Source: Oscillospiraceae bacterium
GTDB lineage: Bacteria > Bacillota > Clostridia > Oscillospirales > Oscillospiraceae
NCBI GenBank assembly: GCA_017621795.1
Contig: JAGASJ010000038.1
Location: 1-40,351, forward strand
Reading direction: 5' to 3'
DNA length: 40,351 nucleotides
Under the pieces are notes generated by a model. That model worked only from the letters and a program-made list of their open reading frames with translations. It ran no database searches and had not been told where the DNA came from. This document shows positions 1-6,941 of this stretch, one piece after another. The translations under genes and the position numbers were made by a program. Numbering within the stretch: the stretch's first letter is position 1; every line of letters starts with the position of its first letter.

Positions 1-38
1 CCGTGAATGCCAAATCTGCCGTTTTTGTGCTCACTCAT
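1..38 (-). CDS. trpB: Tryptophan synthase beta subunit, 5' end only
   Basis: Only the first 12 codons lie in the window (MSEHKNGRFGIH); the gene continues off the left edge. The GRFGIHG segment is the characteristic N-terminus of TrpB, which makes tryptophan from indole and serine with pyridoxal phosphate. The start at 38 is chosen because GGGAGG lies seven bases upstream; an in-frame ATG at 44 is too close to that site. The Trp-specific T-box immediately upstream supports the assignment independently. The protein is too short here to say whether it is the canonical or the TrpB2 form. Confidence 0.82.
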   Translation of the reverse strand, partial: MSEHKNGRFGIH

Positions 39-337
39 TTTCATTCCTCCCTTGCCCGGAGATATAAAAAAACGCCCCGGACAGAATCGTGTTTCTGCCA
101 AGGACGAATAAACATTTACCCGCGATGCCACCTTGATTCATAGGAACACCCTATGCACTCTGCGAGATACCAACATATCTCCGGCAACTGACGTATGCCC
201 TCACGTTGCAGAATACTCGGCACATAGCCTTTGACTGCACCCTCAGCGGCCCATCTTGCAGTAATTGCACCGCCCGGCTCTCAGCACCACCGGACTCTCT
301 GTGGGGAATGTACTGCCGCCCCTCCGCCTCATCGGTT
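39..337 (-). promoter_or_regulatory. T-box riboswitch leader, tryptophan specifier (UGG)
   Basis: Read on the minus strand, the leader has an AGTA motif opposite a specifier loop AAGATGGG (plus-strand 250-257) closed by a GCGGC/GCCGC stem. The specifier triplet is TGG at 251-253, which is Trp. An AGAGAG distal stem I segment follows the 5' side. Near the 3' end is a T-box core, AGGTGGCATCGCG (about 121-133), followed by a terminator. Uncharged tRNA-Trp should stabilise the antiterminator and switch on trpB. Motifs are read directly; ligand specificity is inferred from the specifier position and the downstream gene. Confidence 0.85.
70..106 (-). terminator. T-box attenuator terminator
   Basis: On the minus strand CGTCCTTGGCAGAA pairs with TTCTGTCCGGGGCG (one internal mismatch), followed by a run of seven T. 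It lies between the T-box core and the trpB ribosome binding site, the usual place for the regulated terminator. Confidence 0.8.
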
Positions 338-343
338 TTCTGA

Positions 344-373
344 ATTATACCACAATACACGGACAGTTGTCAA
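344..373 (-). promoter_or_regulatory. Sigma-A promoter of the trp T-box transcript
   Basis: Minus-strand TTGACA (368-373) and TATAAT (344-349), both perfect consensus hexamers, separated by 18 bp. Predicted start is near 337. Confidence 0.8.
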
Positions 374-382
374 TCCTAAAAA

Positions 383-410
383 GACAAAAAATGTGCCGCA
401 CTTGCGGCAC
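383..410 (-). terminator. Intrinsic terminator of the lipoprotein operon
   Basis: GTGCCGCA and TGCGGCAC form a perfect 8-bp stem, followed on the minus strand by ATTTTTTG. It lies between the minus-strand operon ending at 581 and the trp promoter, so it should insulate trpB from read-through. Confidence 0.7.
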
Positions 411-466
411 CTTCAATAGATTATCGCGTTTTCCCATATATGCGCCCACCTGCCGTAATTTCTCGT

Positions 467-535
467 AGGGGCCGATTGAGCACACCGGCCCTTACTGTAA
501 TTTTTCGTAGGGGCACCCGTCCCCGGGTGCCCGCA
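467..535. repeat. Two GTAGGGGC-type palindromic repeats
   Basis: Two adjacent imperfect palindromes begin with CGTAGGGGC (467-496 and 508-535). They belong to the short hairpin family seen at many intergenic sites in this window. Nothing else is visible in the 411-580 gap. Confidence 0.55.
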
Positions 536-580
536 GTACGATTTTGTAAGCTTCTTTTACATCACAAACGGTGACTTGCT

Positions 581-1078
581 TTAGGTGTCGTATTCAAAAT
601 AATACAATCTGTTTGTGTCAATATCATACACAGCTAACGAGAAATTGTAGGAAAAACGGTTGAACAGCTCAGCATCGTCAGATACATCCTTTGCCTCAAA
701 GTGCCGATCCTTAAAGCAATAATAGCCATTTTCGATTACCGGCATATGGGCTTCCTTAAATAGATAATACCCATACGATCTACCGTTCTTCTCACCGCCA
801 TACATAATCAGGCTTAGGTTTTCAGACAATGGCAATCGTTTCCAGTCTGCTACAATGCTTAAAGCGGCCGCTTCGTTATCGGAGCAGTCTAAAATCAAGT
901 AGTAGCTTCCATCTCCAAGAAATCCACCGTGGGTATCCATTTCCTCAACCACTGTAAAACTCCGTTTTGAAAATCCAAAGTACTCTTCCTGATAGTTGAG
1001 TAGCTGCAAGACAAATGAGCAAGAGGAGAATACAACCAAAAGAATCATTATAGAGATGCTTGCCATTATTTTCTTCAC
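581..1078 (-). CDS. Putative lipoprotein, unknown function
   Basis: A 165-residue protein whose N-terminus (MKKIMASISIMILLVVFSSC) is a short lysine-rich, hydrophobic signal ending in a lipobox-like FSSC, so it is probably a membrane-anchored lipoprotein. I recognise no domain; the rest is mixed polar sequence rich in Tyr and Phe. The start is GTG at 1078. Its G-T-G-A overlaps the stop of the upstream XRE gene by four bases, and GGTGAT lies seven bases upstream, so translation is probably coupled. It is the last gene of a three-gene operon (DUF2975, XRE, lipoprotein). Function is unknown. Confidence 0.7.
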   Translation of the reverse strand: MKKIMASISIMILLVVFSSCSFVLQLLNYQEEYFGFSKRSFTVVEEMDTHGGFLGDGSYYLILDCSDNEAAALSIVADWKRLPLSENLSLIMYGGEKNGRSYGYYLFKEAHMPVIENGYYCFKDRHFEAKDVSDDAELFNRFSYNFSLAVYDIDTNRLYYFEYDT

Positions 1079-1302
1079 TTCGTATCACCTTTTTCTGCCC
1101 TGTATTCCAAAATATCTCCCGGCTGACAATCCAAGGCTGCGCAAAGCCTTATAAGTGTCGAGATTTTTAAGGCTTTTGCTTTCCCGTTTTTAAGCACGGA
1201 CACATTGGCGATGGTTATTCCTACTTTATCTGCCAGCTCTGTAACGCTCATTTTTCTTTTTGCCAGCATTACATCGATATTAAAAACGATTTCTCCATCC
1301 AT
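1075..1302 (-). CDS. XRE-family helix-turn-helix regulator, YozG-like
   Basis: A 75-residue single-domain Cro/CI-type DNA-binding protein. The HTH spans about residues 18-45 (MSVTELADKVGITIANVSVL) and is followed by the family's typical ending, LCAALDCQPGDILEY. Small regulators with this ending often sit next to DUF2975 membrane proteins, as here, where the DUF2975 gene is 11 bp upstream. GGAG lies eight bases before the ATG. Its target is unknown; autoregulation of the operon is the simplest inference. Confidence 0.85.
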   Translation of the reverse strand: MDGEIVFNIDVMLAKRKMSVTELADKVGITIANVSVLKNGKAKALKISTLIRLCAALDCQPGDILEYRAEKGDTK

Positions 1303-1313
1303 TGCAGGTCTCC

Positions 1314-1793
1314 TTATATCGTCCAGTCACTTTGTTCTTGCAACAGGGCAGCTTTGTTCACCAAATGGGACAATGCGGCGGATATCACTGCAACAGCTAC
1401 ACCCACGAATACGATTACAAATGAAGCAATTACCACGCCTGGGTGACTCATGTTCAAAAAAAGCAAAACGACATTTCCAATCAAAAAGAATACCGCATCC
1501 AAGGACGCTAAAAATGAAATCTTTTTCAGTAAAGAAGCATTTTGTTTTGTAAACGACTGATCGTTACCAATATTGGTTGCGATCCTCCAGGCGTAATAAA
1601 GTACAATATAGCAAGGAATGCCGGATGCCCATATAAACAGAAGCCAAGGCCAAAAACGATTTGATAGCTCAGGATAAGACGTTTGCAAGATCCGACCGTA
1701 TATTGGCACGACCAAAGCATATACGACCAATCCGCAAAGTGCGATTCCAATAAGAATCAATTTTAACCAATTAGAAAGATGTTTCTGTTTCAT
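1314..1793 (-). CDS. DUF2975 family membrane protein
   Basis: A 159-residue integral membrane protein with four hydrophobic segments (about residues 9-31, 46-68, 90-112 and 118-140). The sequence WLKLILIGIALCGLVVYALVVP is typical of DUF2975 N-termini. The start at 1793 is preferred over the in-frame ATG at 1859 because GGAGG lies eight bases before it and the longer reading would cover the promoter. It is first in an operon with an XRE regulator and a lipoprotein. The family has no established function; pairing with a YozG-like regulator is common. Confidence 0.8.
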   Translation of the reverse strand: MKQKHLSNWLKLILIGIALCGLVVYALVVPIYGRILQTSYPELSNRFWPWLLFIWASGIPCYIVLYYAWRIATNIGNDQSFTKQNASLLKKISFLASLDAVFFLIGNVVLLFLNMSHPGVVIASFVIVFVGVAVAVISAALSHLVNKAALLQEQSDWTI

Positions 1794-1835
1794 ACAAAGT
1801 AACCTCCTTGCCCTTTTGTGGACCTTTCTGGAAAC

Positions 1836-1864
1836 AGCATAGCATAATATTGCTTGCAAGTCAA
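1836..1864 (-). promoter_or_regulatory. Promoter of the DUF2975-XRE-lipoprotein operon
   Basis: Minus-strand TTGACT (1859-1864) and TATGCT (1836-1841), 17-bp spacer. Confidence 0.6.
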
Positions 1865-1948
1865 CAAATATTTATCGCATCACGATAAAAATTTATAAAA
1901 ATTAAAACAAAGGGGACGGTTATGCGGCTTCGTCCCCGGTGTTATATC

Positions 1949-1985
1949 AAAACGGTATGAGAAAATTCACTCATACCGTTTTTTC
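1949..1985. terminator. Bidirectional-looking hairpin without an obvious client gene
   Basis: AAAACGGTATGAG pairs perfectly with CTCATACCGTTTT; T-runs are present in both directions. It lies between the operon promoter at 1836-1864 and the promoter at 1994, so no annotated gene ends here. It may be a relic of a lost gene. Confidence 0.55.
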
Positions 1986-1993
1986 GTCTTGGC

Positions 1994-2022
1994 TTTACAT
2001 TTGCAGATTCCTGTGGTAGAAT
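1994..2022 (+). promoter_or_regulatory. Promoter for the structured RNA leader
   Basis: TTTACA (1994-1999) and TAGAAT (2017-2022), 17-bp spacer. The predicted start is immediately before the long hairpin at 2029. Confidence 0.65.
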
Positions 2023-2027
2023 GACAG

Positions 2028-2178
2028 TGCGACACAAACCGAATAATTGCTATTTGCTAGGGGAAACATACCTTGTAAAAAGGTGTTTCCCTCATTTCCC
2101 TATGCAAATAGCGGATGGTTTGTGTCGCAGCAACCGGGGAAAGCACTTTTTTGGCACACCCTTCGGGGTGTGCTTTTT
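2028..2178 (+). ncRNA. Candidate structured small RNA or 5' leader, ~150 nt
   Basis: The predicted transcript folds into a long interrupted hairpin. A 12-bp outer stem GCGACACAAACC/GGTTTGTGTCGC (2029-2040 with 2117-2128) encloses a 9-bp stem GCTATTTGC/GCAAATAGC (2049-2057 with 2104-2112), which encloses GGGAAAC/GTTTCCC (2061-2067 with 2085-2091). A terminator follows: GCACACCC, UUCG loop, GGGTGTGC, five T (2154-2178). It ends ten bases before the next gene's ATG cluster, so it could be a cis-acting leader or an independent small RNA. I do not recognise a known RNA class; it is too short for typical 6S RNA. Confidence 0.6.
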
Positions 2179-2193
2179 AATTGGGGTATGATT

Positions 2194-2628
2194 ATGAAAA
2201 GGTTTATTCGCATTATCTGTCTGCTTGCACTGATCTTTCCTGCAGGCTCTGCGGTTGAGCCTGAATCAATGATTCCAAAGGATCTTTATACACAAGGCAT
2301 ATATAAACTGACCTTTTATCAAAGACTTCTTTTAAATGACCACGTTGGGCACGACTGGACCTTTACCTATACCCACAAAGGAAGAAAAATCAGTAGCGGA
2401 TATACGATCACGCAATCGTTGGATACTTTTACTTTTCAATCAATCAGAGTTGAAATAAGGGAAAATGATAAAATTGACGATGTTGCAACAGATTCATTTG
2501 CCGTTGCAATCTGTGATGGTGGCTCGGGTAAAACCATGGTCATCGTCACAGAAACAAACGGCAGATATAAAGGCAATATTGCAGTATGGGAAATCACTTG
2601 TGAGGTTAAATTGGTCGGCAAGAAATAA
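2194..2628 (+). CDS. Small secreted protein, unknown function
   Basis: A 144-residue protein with an N-terminal signal peptide (MKRFIRIICLLALIFPAGSAV, probable cleavage after GSA). The mature part is mostly beta-type sequence with alternating polar and hydrophobic residues and no domain I recognise. The start at 2194 is favoured because GGGG lies seven bases upstream; ATG at 2188 is in frame but too close. Upstream in-frame extension to 2047 would translate through the RNA hairpin and terminator and is unlikely. The terminator just before the gene suggests attenuation control. Confidence 0.55.
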   Translation: MKRFIRIICLLALIFPAGSAVEPESMIPKDLYTQGIYKLTFYQRLLLNDHVGHDWTFTYTHKGRKISSGYTITQSLDTFTFQSIRVEIRENDKIDDVATDSFAVAICDGGSGKTMVIVTETNGRYKGNIAVWEITCEVKLVGKK

Positions 2629-2633
2629 GTCCG

Positions 2634-2662
2634 TTGTATTGGACACAGTGATATGCTATAAT
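2634..2662 (+). promoter_or_regulatory. Promoter of the short XRE gene
   Basis: TTGTAT (2634-2639) and TATAAT (2657-2662), 17-bp spacer. Confidence 0.6.
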
Positions 2663-2727
2663 ATCGCCGTCAGAACACAGAGGACAATTTATGTGTTACC
2701 GCCACAAGTCCAGGGAGGTGAACGACA

Positions 2728-2916
2728 ATGCAAACCATAAAAGAAATCAGACAATCCACAGGTCTGTCGCAGGCGAAGTTTTCAGCAGCGCTGGGCATTC
2801 CTGTACGAACATTACAGAAGTGGGAAATTGGCGAAGCAAACTGTCCATCTTATGTGGTGGAGCTGATCGCCTACCGAGTGACGCACGATGAGCGTATTCC
2901 CAAAGCGAAAGAATGA
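2728..2916 (+). CDS. Short XRE/HigA-like helix-turn-helix protein
   Basis: A 62-residue protein made almost entirely of one HTH_3-type domain: IREIRQSTGLSQ-like first helices and a recognition helix around IPVRTLQKWEIGEANCPSYV. The R-T-L-Q-K-W-E-x-G pattern is typical of this class, in which many small members are antitoxins or phage-type repressors. GGGAGGTG lies nine bases before the ATG. No partner toxin lies beside it, so a stand-alone regulator is as likely as an orphan antitoxin. Confidence 0.75.
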   Translation: MQTIKEIRQSTGLSQAKFSAALGIPVRTLQKWEIGEANCPSYVVELIAYRVTHDERIPKAKE

Positions 2917-2967
2917 GTGAACACAGGGAATGGCGTGGGAATCTCAAAGTATAGCGTTGTACACTGA

Positions 2968-3008
2968 GATTGCCACACCAGTGACACGGTCACTGGTTCG
3001 CAATGACA
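2968..3008. repeat. Palindromic repeat of the 'ATTGCGA' family
   Basis: GATTGCCAC, then a hairpin CCAGTGAC/GTCACTGG, then TTCGCAATGACA. The same outer arms occur at 29201-29321 and 40085-40123, each around a different inner hairpin. Confidence 0.65.
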
Positions 3009-3072
3009 CAAACTTAATGGCATTGACCTATATGTATCAATTCGCAAAAATTTTCCGTTATATATGCAATAA

Positions 3073-3157
3073 GGGACGGCACACAGGCCGTCCCCTACAG
3101 TGAAATTCTAATATATATATTCTTTTTGGGGTGTCTCATTCATTTTGAGACACCCCC
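3073..3157. repeat. GTAGGGG-type hairpin followed by a GGGGTGTCTCA hairpin
   Basis: GGGACGGC/GCCGTCCCCTAC forms a hairpin at 3073-3097. GGGGTGTCTCA/TGAGACACCCC forms a second at 3128-3156, followed by ATCTTTT on the plus strand, so it may work as a weak plus-strand terminator. The same GTGTCTCA stem recurs at 35364-35398. Nothing coding is visible in 2917-3169. Confidence 0.55.
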
Positions 3158-3169
3158 ATCTTTTAAAAT

Positions 3170-4546
3170 TCAGATCATTTGCTCAGGGTGGAATACTTCG
3201 TCAAACTGTTCTGCTGTGAGGAAGCCCAGTCGCACACAGGCCTCCTTCAGAGAGATGTTTTCCTTATATGCCAGCTTGGCGGTCTTGGCGGCGTTTTCGT
3301 AGCCGATATGGGGATTCAGGGCAGTGACCAGCATCAGGGAGCTGTGCAGGTTTTGCGCCATCTTCTCCCGATTGGCACGGATGCCCACAACACAGTGGTC
3401 GTGGAAGGAGACCATCACTTCCGCCAGCAGACGCGCCGATTGGAGAAAATTGTAGATCAGCACCGGCATAAACACGTTCAGCTGGAAGTTGCCCTGACCG
3501 GAAGCAAAGCCCACAGCTGCATCGTTTCCCATCACCTGCACCGCCACCATCGTAACCGCTTCGCACTGGGTGGGATTGACCTTGCCGGGCATAATGGAAG
3601 AGCCGGGCTCGTTTTCGGGAATGGTGATCTCACCCAGGCCGTTTCGGGGACCGGATGCCAGCCAGCGCACATCGTTGGCGATTTTCATCAGGTCGCCGGC
3701 CAATGCCTTCAGTGCGCCGTGGGCAAATACCAGCTCATCCTTGGAGGTCAGGGCGTGGAATTTGTTTTCTGCGGTGCGGAAGGTCTTTCCGGTGAGGTCG
3801 GATACCTCTTGGGCGACCAGCGCATCAAAGCCCTTGGGGGCATTTAGTCCTGTGCCTACGGCTGTGCCCCCCAGTGCCAGCTCCCTTAGGGGGTCCAGAG
3901 AAAGCCGGATCAGCTGCAGATCCCGCTCTAAAGAGCTTCTCCAGCCGGAGATCTCCTGAGAGAAGGAAATGGGGGTGGCATCCTGCAGATGGGTCCTGCC
4001 GGACTTTACGATCCCCTCGTTTTCCGCTTCCAAACGCCGGAAGGTGTCGATCAGCCGCTTGATGGCGGGAATGACCTTGTTTTCTAAGCTGAGCACCGCC
4101 GCAATGTGCATTGCGGTGGGGAAGGTGTCGTTGGAGGACTGGCTCATATTCACGTCGTCGTTGGGGTGAAGCAGCTTTGCCCCTGCTATGGCGTTGCCCC
4201 GGTTTGCAATGACCTCGTTGACGTTCATATTGGACTGCGTGCCGGAGCCGGTCTGCCATACCACCAGGGGGAAATGGTCGTTTAGACTGCCGGAAATCAC
4301 TTCGTCACAGGCGGCCGTAATGGCGCGGAGCTTCTCTTCGGTCATTTTCTCGGGACGAAGCAGATGGTTTGCCTGCGCCGCGGCCCGTTTGAGAATGCCA
4401 AAGGCATTTATGATCTCCCGGGGCATCGTTTCAATGCCCACACCGATGGGGAAATTTTGACAGGAGCGCTGCGTCCCAGCCCCCCAGTAGCGGTCCGCAG
4501 GGACCGGGACTTCACCCATAGAATCGTGTTCAATGCGGTATTGCAT
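3170..4546 (-). CDS. fumC: Class II fumarate hydratase
   Basis: A 458-residue protein matching class II (iron-independent) fumarase over its full length; it interconverts fumarate and L-malate in the cytoplasm as a tetramer. Family signatures are all present: SGTQSNMNVNEV (101-112), TGS/SSND substrate-site segments, THLQDA (185-190, catalytic His 186) and the fumarase/aspartase signature GSSIMPGKVN (315-324, catalytic Ser region). AAGGAG lies just upstream of the ATG. It stands about 50 bp downstream of the toxin gene in the same direction with no visible terminator between them, so some read-through is possible. Length is normal and no defect is seen. Confidence 0.96.
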   Translation of the reverse strand: MQYRIEHDSMGEVPVPADRYWGAGTQRSCQNFPIGVGIETMPREIINAFGILKRAAAQANHLLRPEKMTEEKLRAITAACDEVISGSLNDHFPLVVWQTGSGTQSNMNVNEVIANRGNAIAGAKLLHPNDDVNMSQSSNDTFPTAMHIAAVLSLENKVIPAIKRLIDTFRRLEAENEGIVKSGRTHLQDATPISFSQEISGWRSSLERDLQLIRLSLDPLRELALGGTAVGTGLNAPKGFDALVAQEVSDLTGKTFRTAENKFHALTSKDELVFAHGALKALAGDLMKIANDVRWLASGPRNGLGEITIPENEPGSSIMPGKVNPTQCEAVTMVAVQVMGNDAAVGFASGQGNFQLNVFMPVLIYNFLQSARLLAEVMVSFHDHCVVGIRANREKMAQNLHSSLMLVTALNPHIGYENAAKTAKLAYKENISLKEACVRLGFLTAEQFDEVFHPEQMI

Positions 4547-4595
4547 ATCGGTTCTCCTTTGAAAGTAACATTAAAAAATTGCCGGCAAAAGACGA

Positions 4596-4901
4596 TTATT
4601 TTATTAACCACTGATAATCCTGTCTGCAATCCACAATCCAATCCACATAGACGGTGTCGTCTTTCACCTGATACAGTACGAGATACCAGTTTTCTACATA
4701 TAATTTGTGATACTTATTTGCCGGGATAAAGTTCTCATTAAAAAAGGGATACCGATGGGGCATATCCTGCAAAGAACGTATTTCTTCTACCAGTCTGTTT
4801 TTAAGCTTGATGGCAGCAGGCTTATGGACCTGTGCTAAAAAACGGATATGCATACCCAGCATTTCCTTGGCCCGGTCAGAGATCATAACCTTATATTTCA
4901 T
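4596..4901 (-). CDS. RelE/ParE-family toxin
   Basis: A 101-residue small basic protein of the RelE/ParE superfamily. Features include the N-terminal beta strand KYKVMISDRAKEML, a helical LKNRLVEEIRSLQDMPHRYPFF stretch and the C-terminal YVENWYLVLYQVKDDTVYVDWIVDCRQDY, where a YLVLY-x-VD-x-V-V-I-V-type strand normally ends in an R-D-x-R motif. It is encoded three bases after the Phd-type antitoxin, the usual order. Whether it cleaves mRNA (RelE-like) or inhibits gyrase (ParE-like) cannot be told from sequence. GAGGAA is the ribosome binding site. Confidence 0.85.
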   Translation of the reverse strand: MKYKVMISDRAKEMLGMHIRFLAQVHKPAAIKLKNRLVEEIRSLQDMPHRYPFFNENFIPANKYHKLYVENWYLVLYQVKDDTVYVDWIVDCRQDYQWLIK

Positions 4902-4904
4902 AGA

Positions 4905-5171
4905 TTATTCCTCGTTGAGAATGCTGTCTAAAAAGCTGTCCAGCTGATCAATGGTGCAGCCGTTGCGCCCCATAGCGCGGTCTTCCTCCACAGCAAGGAG
5001 ATTTTCCCGCAATTGGAGCATCTTCTCCCGGCGTGTAAAGCTTTCAATATCCATAACGACCAAATCACCTTCGCCATTCTTGGTCAGGTAGACCGGTGTT
5101 TGGGTTTTGCGGCAAAGCTCCGCAATTTCATTATAGTTCTGCCGAATGGAAGCAGAAGGGCGGATGTTCAT
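4905..5171 (-). CDS. Phd/YefM-family antitoxin
   Basis: An 88-residue protein starting MNIRPSASIRQNYNEIAELC, the Phd/YefM N-terminal DNA-binding fold, with the conserved PVYLTKNGEGDLVVMDIESF core (about 27-46). The acidic C-terminal half (LDSFLDSILNEE) would wrap the toxin. It is first in the two-gene operon and probably represses its own promoter, as in other Phd systems. GAGGAGG lies eight bases before the ATG. Confidence 0.9.
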   Translation of the reverse strand: MNIRPSASIRQNYNEIAELCRKTQTPVYLTKNGEGDLVVMDIESFTRREKMLQLRENLLAVEEDRAMGRNGCTIDQLDSFLDSILNEE

Positions 5172-5204
5172 AATGAATCCTCCTCATAGTCAAATTCTAA
5201 TATT

Positions 5205-5233
5205 ATTATATGCAGATCTGACTACTATGTCAA
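5205..5233 (-). promoter_or_regulatory. Promoter of the toxin-antitoxin operon
   Basis: Minus-strand TTGACA (5228-5233) and TATAAT (5205-5210), 17-bp spacer, both perfect hexamers; expected to be autoregulated by the antitoxin. Confidence 0.8.
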
Positions 5234-5300
5234 CGAAAAAATAGACAGGTACATAGCCGTTATGTAAATGAGCGGTTGGCACAGTGTACCGATAGTATAA

Positions 5301-5329
5301 AACGGAAGCTAAAAGGCTAGCTTCCGTTT
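5301..5329. terminator. Bidirectional hairpin terminator
   Basis: AACGGAAGCTA pairs with TAGCTTCCGTT. T-rich tails follow on both strands. It ends the minus-strand membrane protein gene at 5377. A very similar GGAAGCTGT stem recurs at 7538-7566. Confidence 0.65.
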
Positions 5330-5376
5330 AACTCAATTTAATTTCTCAAAGTGCGAATTCATATCATGCATGATTA

Positions 5377-5901
5377 TCATGGCGGAGAAAGTTCCTCTAT
5401 ATACACAATAACATTGTCATTCCTAGAAAAGGGATATAGTTGCACATATCCGATTTTTAAGTATTGTCCATCGCCGGAAATAACCCCACCATGGGATTTT
5501 GCGTTATGATAACCTTGCTGAATCTCATAATCCGAATAAGAAAAATAAACACCATTGATTTCAAAAGATTCGTTTGAATGTCCTTCATAGGGCATTGGAT
5601 CAAAGTTTTCTACATAACCCTCAACAACCTCATACTCACCACGCCTATATGCCCCGACAACTTTGGTGTACATACTAATTTCACTGGTAATCAAGATCAA
5701 TGATACTATGCTTATGAAAATACCGGCACAAATACAAAAAATGCGTACAATACGTTTGGCTGTTTGCGGCATTTCTTTTCCTTGACGCAATGCAGTTTTC
5801 TCTGCTATTTTCGGGAAAAGGATAACGAAAAATAGCATAACGACAGGGATTAGATTAAATATGCTGAATTGATAATGTGCTTCATATAAAACTGTTCCCA
5901 T
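5377..5901 (-). CDS. Membrane protein, unknown function
   Basis: A 174-residue protein with two predicted transmembrane helices (about 12-31 and 49-72) and a C-terminal soluble domain of about 95 residues, which would be extracytoplasmic if the N-terminus is outside. The soluble part (VEGYVENFDPMPYEGHSNESFEINGVYFSYSD) resembles small bacterial beta-rich membrane-tethered domains, but I assign no family. GGCGGTGA lies upstream of the ATG. Its promoter closely resembles that of the hypothetical gene at 6942-7304. Confidence 0.65.
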   Translation of the reverse strand: MGTVLYEAHYQFSIFNLIPVVMLFFVILFPKIAEKTALRQGKEMPQTAKRIVRIFCICAGIFISIVSLILITSEISMYTKVVGAYRRGEYEVVEGYVENFDPMPYEGHSNESFEINGVYFSYSDYEIQQGYHNAKSHGGVISGDGQYLKIGYVQLYPFSRNDNVIVYIEELSPP

Positions 5902-5923
5902 TCACTTCACCGCCATTTTGTTT

Positions 5924-5952
5924 ATCATAGCATAGGTTAGGGGAATTGGCAA
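5924..5952 (-). promoter_or_regulatory. Promoter of the 5377-5901 gene
   Basis: Minus-strand TTGCCA (5947-5952) and TATGAT (5924-5929), 17-bp spacer. Confidence 0.55.
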
Positions 5953-5993
5953 CAAAAGCAGGCGGTAAAAGGCAGGTTTTGTGCCGTTGAGGA

Positions 5994-6722
5994 TCATTTA
6001 AGAAATACGCGATACAGTTCTACAAGCATCGGCACAAGCAGTGCAGGCAGCATATTCGCCACGCGGAAGGTCTTTTCCCGAACCAAATTCACGCCTACAC
6101 AGAACACAAGCGCATTTCCCACAAAAGACAGCTCTGCAATCAGCCCATCACTGATCACCGCACCAAACAAGGCGGCGATCAGGGTGATGAGGCCCTGATA
6201 AATAAAAATGGGAATGGCAGAAAAGGCGGCACCAATACCGTATGTCGCCGTCAGTACGGCTATGATCACAAAGTCCAGCAGGGATTTTGTGATCAGCATG
6301 GAGCTGTCGCCGGTAAGACCGTCCTGCATAGCGCCCACAATGGCCATTGCACCCACGCAGATGATCAGTGACGCATTTACAAAACCGTCCACAAAGCGGT
6401 TGTCATTTTTGATTTTTGCCTTAGCTTTCAGCTTGATGCCGATTTTTTCCATTTTGGATTCTATGTCCACCCATTCACCCAGTAGACATCCAAGCACAAG
6501 ACTAAAGATCAGCAGAGTCGTACCCTGTGTGGTGATGCTGCCATTTTCTACGATCAGCATATATTTGAGCACACCGCCGATGCCAATGAAGGTAGTAGCC
6601 AAGCCCAGTGACTGCATCAGAATTTTCTCAAATCGCTTGGCGATGCCGTTTTTCAACAGCATGCCCAGCACACCGCCGAGAATGACGGCAGCAGTGTTGA
6701 CAATCGTACCCAGACCGATCAT
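5994..6722 (-). CDS. DUF554 family membrane protein (YdfK/YqgA-like)
   Basis: A 242-residue integral membrane protein. The N-terminus (GLGTIVNTAAVILGGVLGMLL), the internal GCLLGEW motif near residue 80, and the FVNASLIICVGAMAIVGAMQDG segment (about 113-134) are hallmarks of DUF554, whose transport function is not established. About six or seven hydrophobic helices are visible. GGGGGAG lies before the ATG. It is single, with its own promoter. Confidence 0.9.
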   Translation of the reverse strand: MIGLGTIVNTAAVILGGVLGMLLKNGIAKRFEKILMQSLGLATTFIGIGGVLKYMLIVENGSITTQGTTLLIFSLVLGCLLGEWVDIESKMEKIGIKLKAKAKIKNDNRFVDGFVNASLIICVGAMAIVGAMQDGLTGDSSMLITKSLLDFVIIAVLTATYGIGAAFSAIPIFIYQGLITLIAALFGAVISDGLIAELSFVGNALVFCVGVNLVREKTFRVANMLPALLVPMLVELYRVFLK

Positions 6723-6764
6723 AAAATCTCCCCCAAGCTTTGCAATTACAAGTCGTTTTTTGCC

Positions 6765-6792
6765 ATTATAGCATTTCGATATACAAAGTCAA
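6765..6792 (-). promoter_or_regulatory. Promoter of the DUF554 gene
   Basis: Minus-strand TTGACT (6787-6792) and TATAAT (6765-6770), 16-bp spacer. Confidence 0.65.
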
Positions 6793-6818
6793 GAATACAG
6801 GAAGGTGATCAATGGTCA

Positions 6819-6855
6819 TTATGCCGCGGTATCCGGCATATTTTCGATATAGATC
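6819..6855 (-). pseudogene. Remnant of a SpoIVB-like peptidase 3' end
   Basis: The minus strand reads IYIENMPDTAA followed by a stop. The last residues of the intact peptidase at 8995 are IFIENMLDAAA plus stop, and the fragment at 7434 ends IFTENMLDAAA. Eight of eleven residues and the stop position agree. No upstream homology is visible, so this is only the tail of a decayed copy. Confidence 0.5.
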
Positions 6856-6898
6856 ATTTGATATTTGACGAACTAACGGCTTTTCTTCCCAAATAGGT

Positions 6899-6924
6899 AA
6901 AGCCTCCGGGTAACCGAAGGCTTT
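6899..6924. terminator. Hairpin terminator after the 6942-7304 gene
   Basis: AAAGCCT/AGGCTTT with an inner CGG/CCG stem; short T runs on both strands. Confidence 0.5.
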
Positions 6925-6941
6925 CTTCATCAATGATTCTT

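Noticed and set aside
2028-2178. 6S RNA or SRP RNA as identity for the structured RNA
   Set aside because: It is too short for 6S RNA, without a clear large symmetrical central bubble, and lacks the SRP GGAA-loop core.
2047-2193. N-terminal extension of the small secreted protein
   Set aside because: It would translate through the hairpin and terminator; the signal peptide starts at 2194 with a suitable GGGG site.
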